DNA from: Trueperaceae bacterium
Lineage (GTDB): Bacteria > Deinococcota > Deinococci > Deinococcales > Trueperaceae
NCBI GenBank assembly: GCA_007128755.1
Contig: SKWV01000085.1
Coordinates: forward strand, 1 to 11,893
Direction: 5' to 3'
DNA: 11,893 nucleotides
Below are positions 1 through 5,912 of this stretch, piece by piece. The notes beneath the pieces were generated by a model that saw nothing but the letters and a program-made list of their open reading frames with translations, made no database searches and was not told the origin of the DNA. Positions within the stretch are counted from its first letter, which is position 1. Each line of letters starts with the position of its first letter. Position numbers and translations under genes: made by a program.

Positions 1-1901
1 AGGAGGGTCTCGGCGTCGAGGCCGCCGTCGGGGGCGACCGCCATCCCCATGCTGGCGGAGAGTCGCACCGCCGTGCCCGCGGCGACGAACGGCTCGTCGA
101 AGACGCCGAGCACACGACGGCCGGCGGCGGCGATGGCCTCGCGATCGTCGACGCGCTCGAGGCAGAGGGTGAACTCGTCGCCCCCCAACCGCGCGACCAG
201 CTCGCCCGCGCGCGTGACGTCGTCGAGCCGCCGCCCGACCTCGGCCAGGACGGCGTCGCCCGCCTCGTGCCCGAAGGTGTCGTTGATCTCCTTGAAGCCG
301 TCGAGATCGAGGTAGCCCACGGCGACGATGTGGCCCGCCCGCTCGGCCCGCGCGATCACGCGGTCGACGTGGCTGGTGAACGCACGCCGGTTCGCCAGTC
401 CGGTCAGGGGGTCCGTCGCGGCGACGCGCTCCAGCTCCTCGGCGTGGCGGCGCTCGCTGGTGACGTCCGTCGCGAGCGCGCCGATGGCGACGACGGCGCC
501 GCTCCCGTCGAGGATGGGGAAGAGATCGGTGTGGTAGGTGCGCTCCACGCCGCCGACCTCGAGCGTGTCGTCGGCCCGCACCGGCGTGCCGCGACGCACC
601 TCGTCGAAGCGCGTGGCCATCTCGGCGGCGAACCGCCCGGGCAAGAGGTCGGCGTAGGAGCTGTCGATGATCTCCTGCGGCGATCGCTGCAACACGGCGG
701 CGGCGCGGTCGCTGACCGCGAGGAAGCGGCCCGCTGGGTCGAAGATCATCACCAGCGACGGGCTGTGTTCCATCAGCATCCTGAGGCGTTCGGAGCGCTC
801 GGCGAGCTGGGCGGTGAGGCGGTCCGTGGCGGAGCGTTGCGCCTCGAGATCGTGCGCCATGGTGTCGAGCGCCAGCGCCAGGGTCCCGAGCTCGTCGTCA
901 CGGTGCGCCAGACCCGTCCGCGCGCCCAGGTCGCCACCGGCGATGCGGAAGACGGTCTCGTTCATCGTCACGACCGGCCGCAGGACCCAGCGGTCGAGCG
1001 CGATCAGGAGCAGCAGGAGCGCGATCGCCATCGTCGCCGCCCCTTGGGAGAGGCTGCGCCAGGCGAGCTCGGTGGCCGGCCCGTAGACGCCTGAGGCGGG
1101 GACCTGCACCACGACGTCGGCGTGCTCCGCCGCGGCGGCGACGTGGAGGTGCGGGCCCACGAGCACCGGCGGGGAGGTCGAGCCGATGTGGGCGAGCGCG
1201 ATCTCGGCGCCAGATCCCGGCACGAGGCGCCTGCCGATCCATCCGTCGAAGGGTGTGCTGGTGACGACGACGCCCTCGCGGTCGACGACCAGAGCGCCGG
1301 ACCCCGTCGGGAGGTCGTCGAGGTGGTCGTGATCGGCGAGCGCGCTCGTCACCCAGCTCGCGGTGGCCACGCCCAGCACGAGGCCTTCGCGCAGGACCGG
1401 CACCGCCGCGATCAGCATCGACACGCCGCTGAGGCGGCCGACGGCGAAGCCGCTCACCGCGGGGATGCCTGTGCTGACCACCCGCTCGAACCAGGGCGCG
1501 CCCGCGTAGCTCAGGGGAACCTCCGACGTGGGGAACCGGCACCATGGTGTGCCGTCCGTTCCGCTGATGGCCAACGTGGGGTAGGCGGGATCGATGGCCG
1601 CTAGCCGAGCCGCGTACGCTTCGCATGCGGCGACGTCGCGCGCCTCGGCTCCGGGTGACGCCGCGAGGAGCGAGGCGTAGGTCAGGGCGACGCCCATGGC
1701 CGTATCGATGCCGTGCGCCAGATGCTCGGCCGCGTGCTGTGCCCGCTCGATCGCCTGCGCCAGGAGGAGCTGGCGGTCTCGATGCACGTTCCAGGCGACG
1801 GACGCGATCCCGATGAGCGTCACGAGGATCACGAGCCCGACCACGCGCAGCCGGAGCGTCCGGGGAGCTGGTCGGAGACGGCGCCGCAGCCGTGCGCTCA
1901 T
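1..1901 (-). CDS. Cache-HAMP-PAS-GGDEF diguanylate cyclase (3' end off window)
   Basis: Inner-membrane sensor enzyme expected to make cyclic di-GMP from two GTP. The reading frame is open from ATG at 1901 down to base 1, so the C-terminus is missing (about 633 residues seen). Order of parts: TM1 about residues 19-37; extracytoplasmic Cache-like sensor about 40-285; TM2 about 288-301; HAMP about 302-355 (starts DRWVLRPVV); PAS about 368-485; GGDEF domain from about 490 (DPLTGLANRRAF). The metal-binding segment LDLDGFKEIND and the active-site loop GGDEF (573-577) are intact, so it should be catalytic. The inhibitory I-site, normally RxxD, reads RAGE. An EAL domain beyond the edge cannot be excluded. 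Start: ATG 1901 has AGG 6 nt upstream; an in-frame GTG at 1925 with GAGGA about 10 nt upstream is an alternative. It lies 71 bp downstream of the recombinase on the same strand. Confidence 0.9.
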   Translation of the reverse strand, partial: MSARLRRRLRPAPRTLRLRVVGLVILVTLIGIASVAWNVHRDRQLLLAQAIERAQHAAEHLAHGIDTAMGVALTYASLLAASPGAEARDVAACEAYAARLAAIDPAYPTLAISGTDGTPWCRFPTSEVPLSYAGAPWFERVVSTGIPAVSGFAVGRLSGVSMLIAAVPVLREGLVLGVATASWVTSALADHDHLDDLPTGSGALVVDREGVVVTSTPFDGWIGRRLVPGSGAEIALAHIGSTSPPVLVGPHLHVAAAAEHADVVVQVPASGVYGPATELAWRSLSQGAATMAIALLLLLIALDRWVLRPVVTMNETVFRIAGGDLGARTGLAHRDDELGTLALALDTMAHDLEAQRSATDRLTAQLAERSERLRMLMEHSPSLVMIFDPAGRFLAVSDRAAAVLQRSPQEIIDSSYADLLPGRFAAEMATRFDEVRRGTPVRADDTLEVGGVERTYHTDLFPILDGSGAVVAIGALATDVTSERRHAEELERVAATDPLTGLANRRAFTSHVDRVIARAERAGHIVAVGYLDLDGFKEINDTFGHEAGDAVLAEVGRRLDDVTRAGELVARLGGDEFTLCLERVDDREAIAAAGRRVLGVFDEPFVAAGTAVRLSASMGMAVAPDGGLDAETL

Positions 1902-1940
1902 GGCGGACCTGCCATGGCGTTCCACTCGAGCATGGTCCTC

Positions 1941-1969
1941 AGTCTACGCGCGGGCGGCCTCGCGCCCAA
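1941..1969 (-). promoter_or_regulatory. Possible promoter of the diguanylate cyclase gene
   Basis: Read on the minus strand, TTGGGC (1969-1964) and TAGACT (1946-1941) are 17 bp apart, in the gap between the recombinase stop and the cyclase start. The -35 matches the consensus at only three positions and the -10 at four, so this is a weak prediction. It would let the cyclase be transcribed independently of the recombinase. Confidence 0.25.
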
Positions 1970-1972
1970 GGG

Positions 1973-3004
1973 TCATTCCCACGACTCGAGCGAGCGTTCG
2001 AGCGCACGCCGATCGGAGCGCGCGTAGCGGCGGGCCATGTCGAGCGTCGCGTGGCGGAGGTGGTCCTGGACCTGCCCGAGGTCGCCCGTCTGGTGGTAGA
2101 GCCGCGTGCCGGCGGCGTGCCGGAGGCCATGGACGCCGCGGAAGCGGACGCCGGCGCGCTCGCACAGCCGGCGCAGCCGCCGGTACACGCCGAACTGGGA
2201 GCGGAGCTGGAGGACGGTGGCGCGCCGCACGCCCACGAGCATCTCGCGCTCGGCGCCTCGCAGCGCCTCCGCGAGCTTCGGCGTGAGCCCGACGAGACCG
2301 TCCTTGCCGCCCTTGCCGCCGCGCACCAGCAGCCGCTTCGCCTCGAGGTCGATCTCGTCCCACCGCAGCGCGAGCATCTCACTCACGCGCAGGCCGCCGT
2401 GCGCGCCGAGCAGCACGATCGCGCGTTCCTGAGGGTCCGCGGCGTGCGCGAGGATCTCGATGAGCTCGAACTCGGTGTAGACCTTGCTGCCCATCACGTC
2501 CTCCTCGCGCGTCGGGCCGCGCAGCGACCCGACGTCGCGGAAGGGATCGCGCTCGGTGGCGCCGGCCCAGCGCAGCGCCGCGTAGAGCATCCGGGCCGCC
2601 GCGACCCGCAGCTCGACCGTGGCGGGGGCGAGCGGGCCGCGGGTGGGAGGGCGGCCGCGTCGCGGCGGACCCGCGGGCGTCTCGGGGTCCTCGCGATCGC
2701 CGGCGCGGAGCCGCTGGACGTACATCGTGCCGGCGTCGCGACTCGGGCGGAGGATCGACTCGCCCTGCCAGAGCGTCACCAGCTCGACGACACCGCGCCG
2801 GTAGGCGCGGTAGGTGTGCTTGGAGGTCGCCACGCCCGCCTTCCCGTGCAGGGTCATGTACGCCTCGCACAGGAGCCAGAGCCGCTCGACGTCGCGTTCG
2901 GCCGCAGCTTGCACGGCGTAGCGGCGGAGCCGCTGCTCGTCCCAGGTGTGGAGCTGTTCGGTGCGGGCGAGGGGAGAGGCGCCCCTTCGACGGTCGAGGT
3001 CCAT
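1973..3004 (-). CDS. Tyrosine recombinase/integrase, XerD-like
   Basis: A 343-aa site-specific recombinase that should cut and rejoin DNA through a covalent 3'-phosphotyrosine intermediate. An N-terminal SAM-like core-binding region (about 25-155) is interrupted by a Pro/Arg/Gly-rich segment (about 101-127). The catalytic domain follows (about 172-340). Candidate active-site residues are all present: R206 (GLRVSE), K231 or K234 in the beta-hairpin (RGGKGGKD), H292 and R295 (HGLRH), H318 (LRHAT) and nucleophile Y327 (ARRYA). The N-terminal half resembles XerD-like proteins of Deinococcus as I recall them. No excisionase, relaxase, phage gene or att-like repeat is visible nearby, so a housekeeping or solitary role is as likely as that of a mobile-element integrase. 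ATG 3004 has no clear Shine-Dalgarno sequence. It is divergent from the tetR-type gene, with a 140-bp gap. Confidence 0.9.
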   Translation of the reverse strand: MDLDRRRGASPLARTEQLHTWDEQRLRRYAVQAAAERDVERLWLLCEAYMTLHGKAGVATSKHTYRAYRRGVVELVTLWQGESILRPSRDAGTMYVQRLRAGDREDPETPAGPPRRGRPPTRGPLAPATVELRVAAARMLYAALRWAGATERDPFRDVGSLRGPTREEDVMGSKVYTEFELIEILAHAADPQERAIVLLGAHGGLRVSEMLALRWDEIDLEAKRLLVRGGKGGKDGLVGLTPKLAEALRGAEREMLVGVRRATVLQLRSQFGVYRRLRRLCERAGVRFRGVHGLRHAAGTRLYHQTGDLGQVQDHLRHATLDMARRYARSDRRALERSLESWE

Positions 3005-3019
3005 ATGCTTATCAAATCA

Positions 3020-3037
3020 CGCCGCGACGTGGCGGCG
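3020..3037. repeat. Inverted repeat in the divergent intergenic region
   Basis: CGCCGC and GCGGCG form 6-bp arms around a 6-nt centre (GACGTG), 16 bp upstream of the recombinase start codon. It would lie in that gene's 5' leader or promoter. Such short GC palindromes arise easily in DNA this GC-rich, so regulatory meaning is uncertain. Confidence 0.25.
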
Positions 3038-3067
3038 CTGCGGAGAACGCCACAACCCGGGCCGCAG

Positions 3068-3089
3068 CCGTGCTCGACCCCGAGCGCGG
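3068..3089. repeat. 9-bp hairpin in the recombinase/tetR intergenic region
   Basis: CCGTGCTCG (3068-3076) pairs with CGAGCGCGG (3081-3089), including one G-T wobble, around the loop ACCC. It lies between divergent genes, about 18 bp upstream of the predicted -35 of the tetR-type promoter. It could be an operator or structural element. It is not followed by a T-run, so it is not a normal terminator. Confidence 0.3.
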
Positions 3090-3107
3090 GACACACCATC
3101 TGCTATC

Positions 3108-3136
3108 GCGACATAACATCGTCCATCCATGATACT
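3108..3136 (+). promoter_or_regulatory. Predicted promoter of the tetR-type gene, near-leaderless
   Basis: GCGACA (3108-3113, four matches to TTGACA) is separated by 17 bp from GATACT (3131-3136, four matches to TATAAT). The overlapping TACTGT (3133-3138) also fits the TANNNT form. Transcription would begin around 3143, essentially at ATG 3145, so the message would be leaderless or nearly so. This fits the lack of a Shine-Dalgarno sequence before this start. The hexamer TCGTCC occurs twice (3119 and 3138), flanking the -10. Confidence 0.45.
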
Positions 3137-3144
3137 GTCGTCCC

Positions 3145-3732
3145 ATGACCGATCACGTGGGCGCGTACGACGCGGCGCGCGCGGATGGCAGAGCATCGCT
3201 CCGGGCGCGGCTCGTCCGCGTCGCCGGCGAGGTGCTGGAGCGCGTCGGTTCCGAGGGGCTGTCGATGCGACCGCTCGCCCGCGCAGCAGGATGCTCCACC
3301 ATGGTGTTCTACACGGAGTTCGAGAGCAAGGACGGGCTCCTCGACGCGCTGGCGGTGTCGGCGGCGCGCGCGCTCCTCGAGGCCGTCGAGACGGTGGCCG
3401 ACGTCGACCCGATCGCCCATCGCCGGCTGGTCGCGCACGCCTACCTCGACGCCGCCTTCGCCCTCCCCGAGCACTACCGCGTGCTCTTCGGCCGACCGGC
3501 GGACGGTGACGCCGGTCGGCCGCGCCGGGCGCTCGTCAGCGACCTGCGGCGGCGCGTGGTGGCGGCGCTCGGACACGGCGACCCGGACGCGGCGGCCGAG
3601 GAGCGCTTCGCCGTGTGGGTGCACCTCCACGGCGCCGCCCTGCTCGCTCTCGACGCGCAGGTGACGCCGGAGGAGGCCCGCGAGGTGGCCGACACGGCCA
3701 TCGACACCTCGGTCTCGTGGTCGGTAGCGTAG
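3145..3732 (+). CDS. TetR/AcrR-family transcriptional regulator
   Basis: A 195-aa one-component regulator, expected to bind DNA as a dimer and release it on ligand binding. The N-terminal TetR helix-turn-helix spans about residues 20-66, with LARAAGCSTMVFYTEFESKD as the recognition region; 'VFYTEF' replaces the common 'lYrHF' pattern. The C-terminal ligand domain carries WVHLHGAALL (about 153-162), resembling the WHG-type TetR C-terminal domain. Length is normal for the family. ATG 3145 follows a predicted -10 box by 6-8 nt, suggesting leaderless translation. The stop is 9 bp before the first acetyltransferase, so the two are probably co-transcribed. Ligand and target genes are unknown; autoregulation and control of the acetyltransferases are inferences from context. 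Confidence 0.9.
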   Translation: MTDHVGAYDAARADGRASLRARLVRVAGEVLERVGSEGLSMRPLARAAGCSTMVFYTEFESKDGLLDALAVSAARALLEAVETVADVDPIAHRRLVAHAYLDAAFALPEHYRVLFGRPADGDAGRPRRALVSDLRRRVVAALGHGDPDAAAEERFAVWVHLHGAALLALDAQVTPEEAREVADTAIDTSVSWSVA

Positions 3733-3741
3733 ATTCGAGCC

Positions 3742-4323
3742 GTGAGCGAGGACGCGGATCGGGGCCTGCTCGTGGCCGCCACGCGGCGCATGTGGCTGGT
3801 GCGGCCGCCGACGCACGTCCTGCGTGCGCGGCTCGAGCGCGACCACCTCGAGGCCGAGATGGACCTCGGCGGGGGCCGCGTCCGCGTGGTGTTCCCGTCG
3901 ACGTGGCCCGGTGAGGCGCTCCCGCTCGTCGCCAACTGGTTGTCGATGCGCCGGCTCGACCCCCGCGGCGAGCCCTGGGGCGGCACGCTCGTCGAGCGTG
4001 CGGGCTGGCGCGCCATCGGCACCATCGGCTGCAAGACGTGGCCGGACGCGAGCGGCACGGTCGAGGTCGGCTACGGTCTCGAGCCCTCGCGGCGCGGCCG
4101 AGGGTTGGCCACGGAGGCGTTGTGGTGCCTCCTCGGCGTCCTCGACGCCGAGGTCGACGTGACGCGCGTGATCGCGGAGACGCACGAGGAGAACCTGCCG
4201 TCGCAGGCGGTCCTGCGCAAGTGCGGGTTCGCCTCGTTCGGCGAGGCGCCGAGCGACGAGGGGCGGATGATCTGGTGGCAGCGGGCCTCGCCGCCGGCAG
4301 GGCCGCAGGACGACGCGGCTTGA
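3742..4323 (+). CDS. GNAT-family N-acetyltransferase (paralogue 1)
   Basis: A 193-aa cytoplasmic acetyltransferase of the RimJ/RimL-like GNAT group (Acetyltransf_3 type), transferring acetyl from acetyl-CoA to an amine of an unknown substrate. The acetyl-CoA pyrophosphate loop RRGRGLA is at 117-123 and fits R/Q-x-x-G-x-G/A. The later motif N151-x-x-S-x-x-VLRKCGF (to 163) is the usual C-terminal GNAT signature. GTG at 3742 is the first start after the tetR-type stop; no Shine-Dalgarno sequence is visible, and an in-frame ATG at 3790 would remove 16 residues without touching the fold. It shares order, length and several motifs with the next gene (PWxGT, IGC, VEVxY, ATEA), pointing to an old tandem duplication. 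Confidence 0.85.
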   Translation: MSEDADRGLLVAATRRMWLVRPPTHVLRARLERDHLEAEMDLGGGRVRVVFPSTWPGEALPLVANWLSMRRLDPRGEPWGGTLVERAGWRAIGTIGCKTWPDASGTVEVGYGLEPSRRGRGLATEALWCLLGVLDAEVDVTRVIAETHEENLPSQAVLRKCGFASFGEAPSDEGRMIWWQRASPPAGPQDDAA

Positions 4324-4423
4324 CGCGGCCATGGGGCCGGAGCGTACGGTGGTGCGCGAAGGCGTCGCTCGCCCTGCCGGCCGTCGTCCGCCCCGTCACG
4401 GCGCGAGCAGGAGAGGAGCCGAC

Positions 4424-4972
4424 GTGAACACACCTGAGGACTTCGTGATCGCCGCTCCCCGCACGTGGATCGTCGCCACCCCCCTCGAGGCGCTCGAGCG
4501 GCGGCTCGATCTCGACGACTTCTACGTCGACCTCGAGCTCGACGCAGAGGTCGTGCCCGTACGCTTCGGGCCGGGCTGGCTGGCCGACGACCTCGCCGAC
4601 CTCCCCGCCGTGCTCGAGCGTCGGCGCGCCGACCCCGATGCTCCGAGGCCCTGGACCGGCACCGTGATCGATCGCTCGAGGCGCGAGGCGGTGGGGCAGA
4701 TCGGCTGCCTCGCGCCACCCGACGTAGGCGGCATGGTCGAGGTGCGCTACGCCACGAACGTCTCGGAGCGCGATGCCGGCTACGCCACGGAGGCGGGGGC
4801 CGCCTTCGTGGCGTGGCTGTTGGCGCGCCCGGAGGTGGAGGCCGTCGTCGCCGAGTGCCTCGTCACCAACGCGGCCTCGGTGCGCGTGCTGGAGAAGGTC
4901 GGCTTCGAGCTGCTCGAGGAGCGGGAGGACGAACAAGGGCGCCTGCTGCGCTGGGTCAAGCGTCGGGCGTAA
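4424..4972 (+). CDS. GNAT-family N-acetyltransferase (paralogue 2)
   Basis: A 182-aa GNAT acetyltransferase of the same subtype as its upstream neighbour. The acetyl-CoA loop is RDAGYA (116-121), which still fits R/Q-x-x-G-x-A but lacks the Arg/Gly-rich form of paralogue 1. The C-terminal signature is N149-x-x-S-VRVLEKVGF. Shared blocks with paralogue 1 include GxIGC and MVEVRY against TVEVGY. The start is GTG 4424 because GGAGAGGAG lies 5 nt upstream. The same frame is open back to ATG 4331, but those 31 extra residues (Arg/Pro-rich, no Shine-Dalgarno) look non-coding. The 100-bp gap after paralogue 1 shows no clear promoter. Substrate unknown. Confidence 0.85.
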   Translation: MNTPEDFVIAAPRTWIVATPLEALERRLDLDDFYVDLELDAEVVPVRFGPGWLADDLADLPAVLERRRADPDAPRPWTGTVIDRSRREAVGQIGCLAPPDVGGMVEVRYATNVSERDAGYATEAGAAFVAWLLARPEVEAVVAECLVTNAASVRVLEKVGFELLEEREDEQGRLLRWVKRRA

Positions 4973-5020
4973 GGGCTTCGGCGCGAGGTGGCGCCTGGTG
5001 AGCGCCCTGCCGGCAGCGCC

Positions 5021-5052
5021 GCGACGCGGTCGTGCCGACCGTGAGGCGTCGC
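5021..5052. terminator. Bulged hairpin between convergent genes, possible bidirectional terminator
   Basis: GCGACGC (5021-5027) pairs with GCGTCGC (5046-5052), and inside it GGTCG (5028-5032) pairs with CGACC (5036-5040) around the loop TGC, leaving a 5-nt bulge on one side. It begins 48 bp after the second acetyltransferase stop and 4 bp beyond the DsbA-like stop. An alternative 6-bp pairing (GTGAGG 5041-5046 with CCTCAC 5055-5060) would compete with it. There is no T-tract on either strand, so it is at best a non-canonical terminator. Confidence 0.35.
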
Positions 5053-5056
5053 GCCC

Positions 5057-5719
5057 TCACCCGTCACCGGCGGCCGGCGGCGCGCCGCGACGGTCCAACG
5101 CGTCCTGGAGGTAGCGCCCGAGCACCTCAGGCGGTTGCGCCCCGGCGCAGCCCGTGGCGCGATCGAACACGAAGCACGGCACGCCGTTCACGCCGATGCG
5201 GCGGGCGAGGCGCTCGTCGGCGCGCACGGCCTCCGCGAAGGCGTCCCCGGTGAGGACGGCCTCCGCCCGGTCGGCCGGCAGCCCGGCCTCGCCGGCGAGG
5301 CGGACGAGCGTGTCGCGATCGCCGATCGGCGCGCCCTCGCTGAGGTACGCCAGCATCACGCGCTCGACGAACCGCCCCTGGAGGCCCACCTCGCGCGCGA
5401 GGTGGGCGAGTCGGTGCGCATCGAAGGAGTTCCCGCGCCGCGCGATGTCGAGCCGGTAGCTGAGCCCTTCGGTGGCCGCCTCGGCGGTGACGTGCGCCAT
5501 CATCGCTTCGGCCTGCTCGCGCCCGCCGCCGTACTTGGCCGCCAGCACGTCGACGACGGAGGTGCCCGGATCGCGCTCCGCCTCCGGATCGAGCTCGAAG
5601 GCCCGCCAGATCACCTCGACGCGATCGCGCTCCGCGAAGCGCTCCAGCGCCCGCTCGAACCGGCGCTTGCCGATGAAGCACCAGGGGCAGACGATGTCGG
5701 ACCAGATCTCGACCAGCAC
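5057..5719 (-). CDS. DsbA-family thiol oxidoreductase, FrnE-like
   Basis: A 220-aa thioredoxin-fold protein of the DsbA/FrnE (2-hydroxychromene-2-carboxylate isomerase-like) family. The redox motif CPWC is at 11-14 in the setting WSDIVCPWCFIGKRRFE. The helical insertion is about 45-170, with the family's SFDAHRLAHLA at 98-108, and the cis-Pro loop is GVNGVPCFVFD with Pro181. No signal peptide is present, so it is cytosolic like FrnE proteins, with a likely role in disulfide exchange or oxidative stress. C182 directly follows the cis-Pro and C191 follows shortly after, where relatives usually carry other residues. GTG 5719 is chosen because the conserved beta-strand LVEIWSD begins there; no strong Shine-Dalgarno is seen. 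A longer open frame reaching 6163 is antisense to the lacI-type gene and rejected. It is divergent from the sugar operon. Confidence 0.85.
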   Translation of the reverse strand: MLVEIWSDIVCPWCFIGKRRFERALERFAERDRVEVIWRAFELDPEAERDPGTSVVDVLAAKYGGGREQAEAMMAHVTAEAATEGLSYRLDIARRGNSFDAHRLAHLAREVGLQGRFVERVMLAYLSEGAPIGDRDTLVRLAGEAGLPADRAEAVLTGDAFAEAVRADERLARRIGVNGVPCFVFDRATGCAGAQPPEVLGRYLQDALDRRGAPPAAGDG

Positions 5720-5769
5720 GCAGCGATGACACCACGGTGCGGCGCGTGGGGTCCAGTGCGTGCGGGGAG

Positions 5770-5782
5770 CGGTCGACGACCG
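5770..5782. repeat. 13-bp perfect inverted repeat abutting the -35 box
   Basis: CGGTCG-A-CGACCG is a perfect 6+1+6 inverted repeat ending at the base before TTGACA (5783). The position suits an activator or second regulator acting at the lacI-type promoter, or an element of the divergent DsbA-like gene about 50 bp away. Its sequence is unlike the GGAA-type operators downstream. Confidence 0.4.
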
Positions 5783-5811
5783 TTGACAGGCCGACGTGCC
5801 CGGCCTACAGT
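5783..5811 (+). promoter_or_regulatory. Sigma-70-type promoter of the sugar operon
   Basis: A perfect -35 TTGACA (5783-5788), a 17-bp spacer and the -10 TACAGT (5806-5811; four matches to TATAAT, fits TANNNT). Transcription should start about 5817-5819, inside the first LacI-type operator, leaving a leader of about 95 nt before GTG 5913. This is the best-formed promoter in the window. Confidence 0.75.
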
Positions 5812-5812
5812 A

Positions 5813-5826
5813 CGGAAACGATTCCG
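5813..5826. promoter_or_regulatory. LacI-type operator O1 over the transcription start
   Basis: CGGAAACGATTCCG has 5-bp palindromic arms (CGGAA/TTCCG) with a central CG, the form expected for LacI/GalR-family sites, where hinge-helix leucines open the central CpG step. It begins 2 bp after the -10 box and covers the predicted start, so occupancy should block RNA polymerase. The likely binder is the protein of the gene just downstream (autorepression, inferred). Confidence 0.7.
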
Positions 5827-5868
5827 AAACGTCGTCCGCGTCCATGTAGGGGGCGTCGTGACCGCCGC

Positions 5869-5882
5869 TGGAAACGGTTCCG
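5869..5882. promoter_or_regulatory. LacI-type operator O2 in the leader
   Basis: TGGAAACGGTTCCG repeats the core GGAAACGnTTCC of O1 with the same central CG. The two centres are 56 bp apart and O2 lies 31 bp before the chosen start codon. It could act as an elongation roadblock or a partner site for looping; 56 bp is not an exact multiple of the helical repeat. Confidence 0.65.
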
Positions 5883-5912
5883 AACACGTAGGTGAAGTCG
5901 GGAGGGGGTGCC

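Noticed and set aside
1947..1966. Hairpin just after the recombinase stop as a terminator
   Set aside because: The minus-strand stem contains an A-C mismatch and there is no T-run; it is weaker than expected for an intrinsic terminator.
4331..4423. N-terminal extension of the second acetyltransferase to ATG 4331
   Set aside because: No ribosome site there, composition is non-coding in style, and a strong site sits 5 nt before GTG 4424.
3103..4936. Long minus-strand open frames opposite the tetR-type and acetyltransferase genes
   Set aside because: Arg/Pro/Ala-rich shadow frames without domains; the plus-strand frames have clear family motifs.
4990..5016. Small palindromes after the second acetyltransferase (GGCGC...GCGCC; CTGCCGGCAG) as a terminator or regulatory site
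   Set aside because: Arms of only 5 bp, easily found by chance in such GC-rich sequence, with no T-tract.
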